Assembly (NCBI GenBank): GCA_024636105.1
Contig: JAGXHO010000062.1
Span: 1-6,887 of the forward strand
Reading direction: 5' to 3'
DNA: 6,887 bases
Source of the DNA: Trueperaceae bacterium
GTDB taxonomy: Bacteria; Deinococcota; Deinococci; Deinococcales; Trueperaceae
This document shows, one piece after another, positions 5,232-6,887 of the stretch. How positions within the stretch are numbered: position 1 is the stretch's first letter; the number at the start of each line of letters is the position of its first letter. The notes below the pieces were generated by a model. It did no database searches. It was not told where the DNA came from and worked only from the letters and a program-made list of their open reading frames with translations. The position numbers were made by a program, and so were the translations under genes.

Positions 5232-6383
5232 TTGAACACGACCTTCCCCCGCCCGACCGTCCCCCGCGCGCCCGCCGCTCCGCGGCACCGTTTCGCGCGC
5301 TGGGCGACCGTGCTCGCGGTCTTCGCGTTGCTGGGTGGCGCGTCGGCCCAGGACGCGACGCCCGACGTCGCGGACCTGATGCGCGACGGCAACTTCTACT
5401 TCGCGCAGGGCGATTGCGCGCTCGCCCAGTACTTCTTCCAAGAAGCGCTCAAGCGCGACGAAGCCAACGTACCCGCGCTGATCGGGAAGGGGCGTGCGCT
5501 CACGTGCCAGGGCGCGTACGGCAGCGCCGTCGACGCCTTCCGCTCGGCCATCGACCTCGACCCCGCGTCGGTGACCGCGCACGTGCAGCTCGCGCTGACC
5601 TACCTCAACCAGTACAAGACCGACCCCAGCACCTTCGCGGGCCGGCTCGTCGAGGCGCTCGACGTGCTCGGCCGCGCCGAGCCGCTCGCGCCGAACGACC
5701 CGACCGTGCACAACACCAAGGGCATCGTCTACTACGAGGCCAACGACCTCGACCGCGCCCGCGCCTCGCTCGAGCGCGCCGTCGAGCTCGCGACCGAGGC
5801 CGGCATGAGCGACCGCGAGCGCTCGATCATCCAGGTCAACCTGGGCAAGACGTACCGCGACCTCGGCATCCTGGACCAGGCGCAGACGGCCTTCCGACGC
5901 GCCGTCGTGCTCGATCCGACCAGCGCTGCGGCCCACAACGACCTCGGCAACGTCTCCTACCGCCTCGGCGATTGCTCGACGGCGGAGTACGAGCTCTCGC
6001 AGGCGGTCGCGCTGGCGCCGAGCTCGCTCTCCGCGGTCTCGCAGCTCGCGATCGTGCTGTTCGAGTGCGAGCAGGTCGCGGACTCGATCCCGCGCTTCGA
6101 GCAAGCGCTGACCCTCGACGGCGCCATCTTCGCGCCGCCGCTCTACACGTACCTCGCTCGCGCCTACCTGGCGCAGGGGCGCGTGGCCGACGCGGTCCGG
6201 CGCGCGCAACAGGGCGCCCTCCTGCCCCCCGAGTCGGCGGATGCGCACTTCTACCTGGGCACCGCCTACGTGGCGCGCAACGGGGATGGCGACGGCGCTG
6301 CAGCGCGGCGCGCCTTCGAGCGGGCGTTGGAGCTCGATCCCGGGTACGCCGAAGCGAACGAAGCGCTGAACGCGCTGCGCTGA
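5232..6383 (+). CDS. Exported TPR-repeat protein, unknown specific role
   Basis: A 383-residue protein built almost wholly of tetratricopeptide repeats, a helical scaffold for protein-protein contacts. The start is TTG at 5232, with GGAGGA ending 4 nt upstream. The ATG at 5133 would add 33 Arg/Pro-rich residues before the signal peptide and has no ribosome binding site. Residues 1-39 form a signal peptide: Arg-rich n-region, hydrophobic core WATVLAVFALLGG (24-36), and cleavage expected after ASA (37-39). About nine TPR units follow from residue 46 to the end, with the usual Gly/Ala/Phe/Pro positions (for example GNFYFAQGDCALAQYFFQEA and AFERALELDP). Cysteines 62, 92, 248 and 279 sit in two neighbouring-repeat pairs (TPR1/2 and TPR6/7) and could form disulfides outside the cytoplasm. 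It stands alone between promoter and terminator, so context does not reveal a partner. Confidence 0.88.
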   Translation: MNTTFPRPTVPRAPAAPRHRFARWATVLAVFALLGGASAQDATPDVADLMRDGNFYFAQGDCALAQYFFQEALKRDEANVPALIGKGRALTCQGAYGSAVDAFRSAIDLDPASVTAHVQLALTYLNQYKTDPSTFAGRLVEALDVLGRAEPLAPNDPTVHNTKGIVYYEANDLDRARASLERAVELATEAGMSDRERSIIQVNLGKTYRDLGILDQAQTAFRRAVVLDPTSAAAHNDLGNVSYRLGDCSTAEYELSQAVALAPSSLSAVSQLAIVLFECEQVADSIPRFEQALTLDGAIFAPPLYTYLARAYLAQGRVADAVRRAQQGALLPPESADAHFYLGTAYVARNGDGDGAAARRAFERALELDPGYAEANEALNALR

Positions 6384-6429
6384 CCGCGCAACAGCGCGCA
6401 GCGGCGCGCGCGTCCGCTCGCCGCGACCC

Positions 6430-6459
6430 CGCCCGCCGGACCTCCGAGTCCGGCGGGCG
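6430..6459 (+). terminator. Terminator-like hairpin after the TPR gene
   Basis: Arms 6430-6441 and 6448-6459 are perfectly complementary over 12 bp, almost all G-C, around a 6-nt loop (CTCCGA). The downstream sequence GCTGCTGCTT has only a broken T-tract. The position, 46 bp after the TPR stop and before the rpsB promoter, supports termination. Confidence 0.65.
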
Positions 6460-6534
6460 CGCTGCTGCTTGGCATCCGGCCTGCCCGACCCGGAGGCGTC
6501 GCTCAAGCACCGCTCGCGCTCACCACCCGATTCG

Positions 6535-6543
6535 TGCTAGCGT
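6535..6543 (+). promoter_or_regulatory. Extended -10 promoter of rpsB
   Basis: TGC-TAGCGT is a TGn-extended -10 box just after the terminator hairpin. It predicts a start near 6550 and a leader of roughly 168 nt before the ATG. No clear -35 hexamer is seen. Confidence 0.5.
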
Positions 6544-6549
6544 TCGGAG

Positions 6550-6717
6550 GTTTGCCGCGCGGCAGCGGGACGTCCGCCGGCGACCTGGGAACCCCTGAAC
6601 CGGACGCTTGGCGTCCACGGGCGCCTTCGGCACCCAGTACAGGCCGTACCGAGGCGACGAGGGACCGACGCGGTCCGCGCGCCTGAACCCACCTCAACGC
6701 CCCGCCACGGAGGAACC
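6550..6717 (+). promoter_or_regulatory. Structured 5' leader of rpsB, candidate S2 autoregulatory RNA
   Basis: Several short hairpins follow one another: TGCCGC/GCGGCA (6553-6564, palindrome), GGACGC-TTG-GCGTCC (6602-6616), GGGCGCC-TTC-GGCACCC with one C-A mismatch (6619-6635), GTAC-AGGCC-GTAC (6637-6649), and GGACCG-ACG-CGGTCC (6662-6676). GGACGTCC at 6568-6575 can pair with either arm of the second hairpin, so alternative folds are possible. In several bacteria S2 represses its own rpsB-tsf mRNA through the leader. A role here is inferred from length and structure only. Confidence 0.4.
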
Positions 6718-6887
6718 ATGTCGTACCTGGGAATGAAGCAGCTGCTCGAAGCCGGCGTCCACTTCGGTCACGAGACCAAGCGCTGGAACCCGAAGATGAA
6801 GCGCTACATCTTCGCCGAGCGCAACGGGATCTTCATCATCGACCTGCAGAAGACGCTCGTCGAGTCCGAGAAGGCCTTCGGCTACCT
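6718..6887 (+). CDS. rpsB: 30S ribosomal protein S2, N-terminal part (3' end outside window)
   Basis: The first 56 residues of ribosomal protein S2, which binds 16S rRNA on the back of the small subunit and helps recruit S1 in many bacteria. [20 protein letters not shown] (6-25) and [20 protein letters not shown] (26-45) are the diagnostic S2 signature. The wording [21 protein letters not shown] is especially close to Deinococcota S2 as I remember it. The ATG at 6718 has GGAGGAA ending 2 nt upstream, a strong ribosome binding site. The gene runs off the right edge; tsf (elongation factor Ts) is the usual next gene but is not visible. Confidence 0.97.
   Translation, partial: MSYLGMKQLLEAGVHFGHETKRWNPKMKRYIFAERNGIFIIDLQKTLVESEKAFGY

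Larger units (their letters stand above)
6384..6717 (+). other. Intergenic region: terminator of TPR gene, promoter and leader of rpsB
   Basis: There is no supported protein-coding gene in these 334 bp. A strong hairpin (6430-6459) is followed by an extended -10 box (6535-6543) and then by about 170 nt of leader rich in short hairpins up to the rpsB ribosome binding site. A 44-codon frame starting with TTG at 6552 lies too close to its GGAGG (1 nt) to be believable. Confidence 0.7.

Noticed and set aside
4815..6506. 563-codon open frame on the minus strand across the TPR gene
   Set aside because: It is an antisense shadow of the TPR gene that also crosses a terminator-like hairpin and the divergent promoter region; its composition is Arg-rich and no domain is recognisable.
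6552..6686. 44-codon leader peptide frame before rpsB starting with TTG
   Set aside because: The GGAGG lies only 1 nt from the TTG, it would begin at the predicted transcription start, and the peptide is Arg/Pro/Ala-rich without conserved features.
1..6887. A novel defence system, mobile element, CRISPR array or biosynthetic cluster
   Set aside because: Every substantial gene belongs to respiration, heme A synthesis, central carbon metabolism, translation or a TPR scaffold. No transposase, integrase, regularly spaced repeats or nuclease-like gene was seen.

Overview
The window is GC-rich DNA (roughly 70% G+C by eye), densely packed with bacterial genes of aerobic respiration and central metabolism. 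The best taxonomic hint is the start of ribosomal protein S2 at the right edge, which reads very like Deinococcota (Deinococcus/Truepera-type) S2. The companions (a Bacillus-type CtaA with an extracellular cysteine pair, CtaB, SURF1, a Rieske protein and a mycobacterial-type transaldolase) fit an aerobic member of that phylum. This assignment is from memory of the families, not from a search.

Left part, plus strand (1-2064): the 3' end of a c-type cytochrome gene, then a membrane-anchored Rieske iron-sulfur protein 10 bp downstream. Together they look like the electron-transfer end of a bc-type quinol:cytochrome c oxidoreductase operon that begins outside the window; no cytochrome b is visible. 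Transaldolase (tal) follows 54 bp later and probably has its own promoter, with a -10 element so close to the ATG that a leaderless mRNA is likely.

Middle part, minus strand (4818-2104): ctaA, ctaB and a SURF1 gene form a tight operon. ctaA and ctaB overlap by 4 nt (GTGA) and SURF1 starts 13 bp after ctaB. They make heme O and heme A and assemble the heme A-containing terminal oxidase. The operon runs convergently into tal, and a very long, almost perfect hairpin overlapping the tal stop codon separates the two.

Right part, plus strand (5232-6887): a 413-bp divergent intergenic region with inverted repeats precedes a gene for an exported TPR protein of about nine repeats that starts with TTG. 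A terminator-like hairpin follows it. A structured leader of about 170 nt then leads into rpsB, which is cut by the window edge.

I see no mobile element, CRISPR array, tRNA or rRNA. This is mostly ordinary core-genome sequence. The items most worth a second look are the tal/SURF1 hairpin, the unusual Rieske cluster-binding loops, the rpsB leader, and the paired cysteines of the TPR protein.
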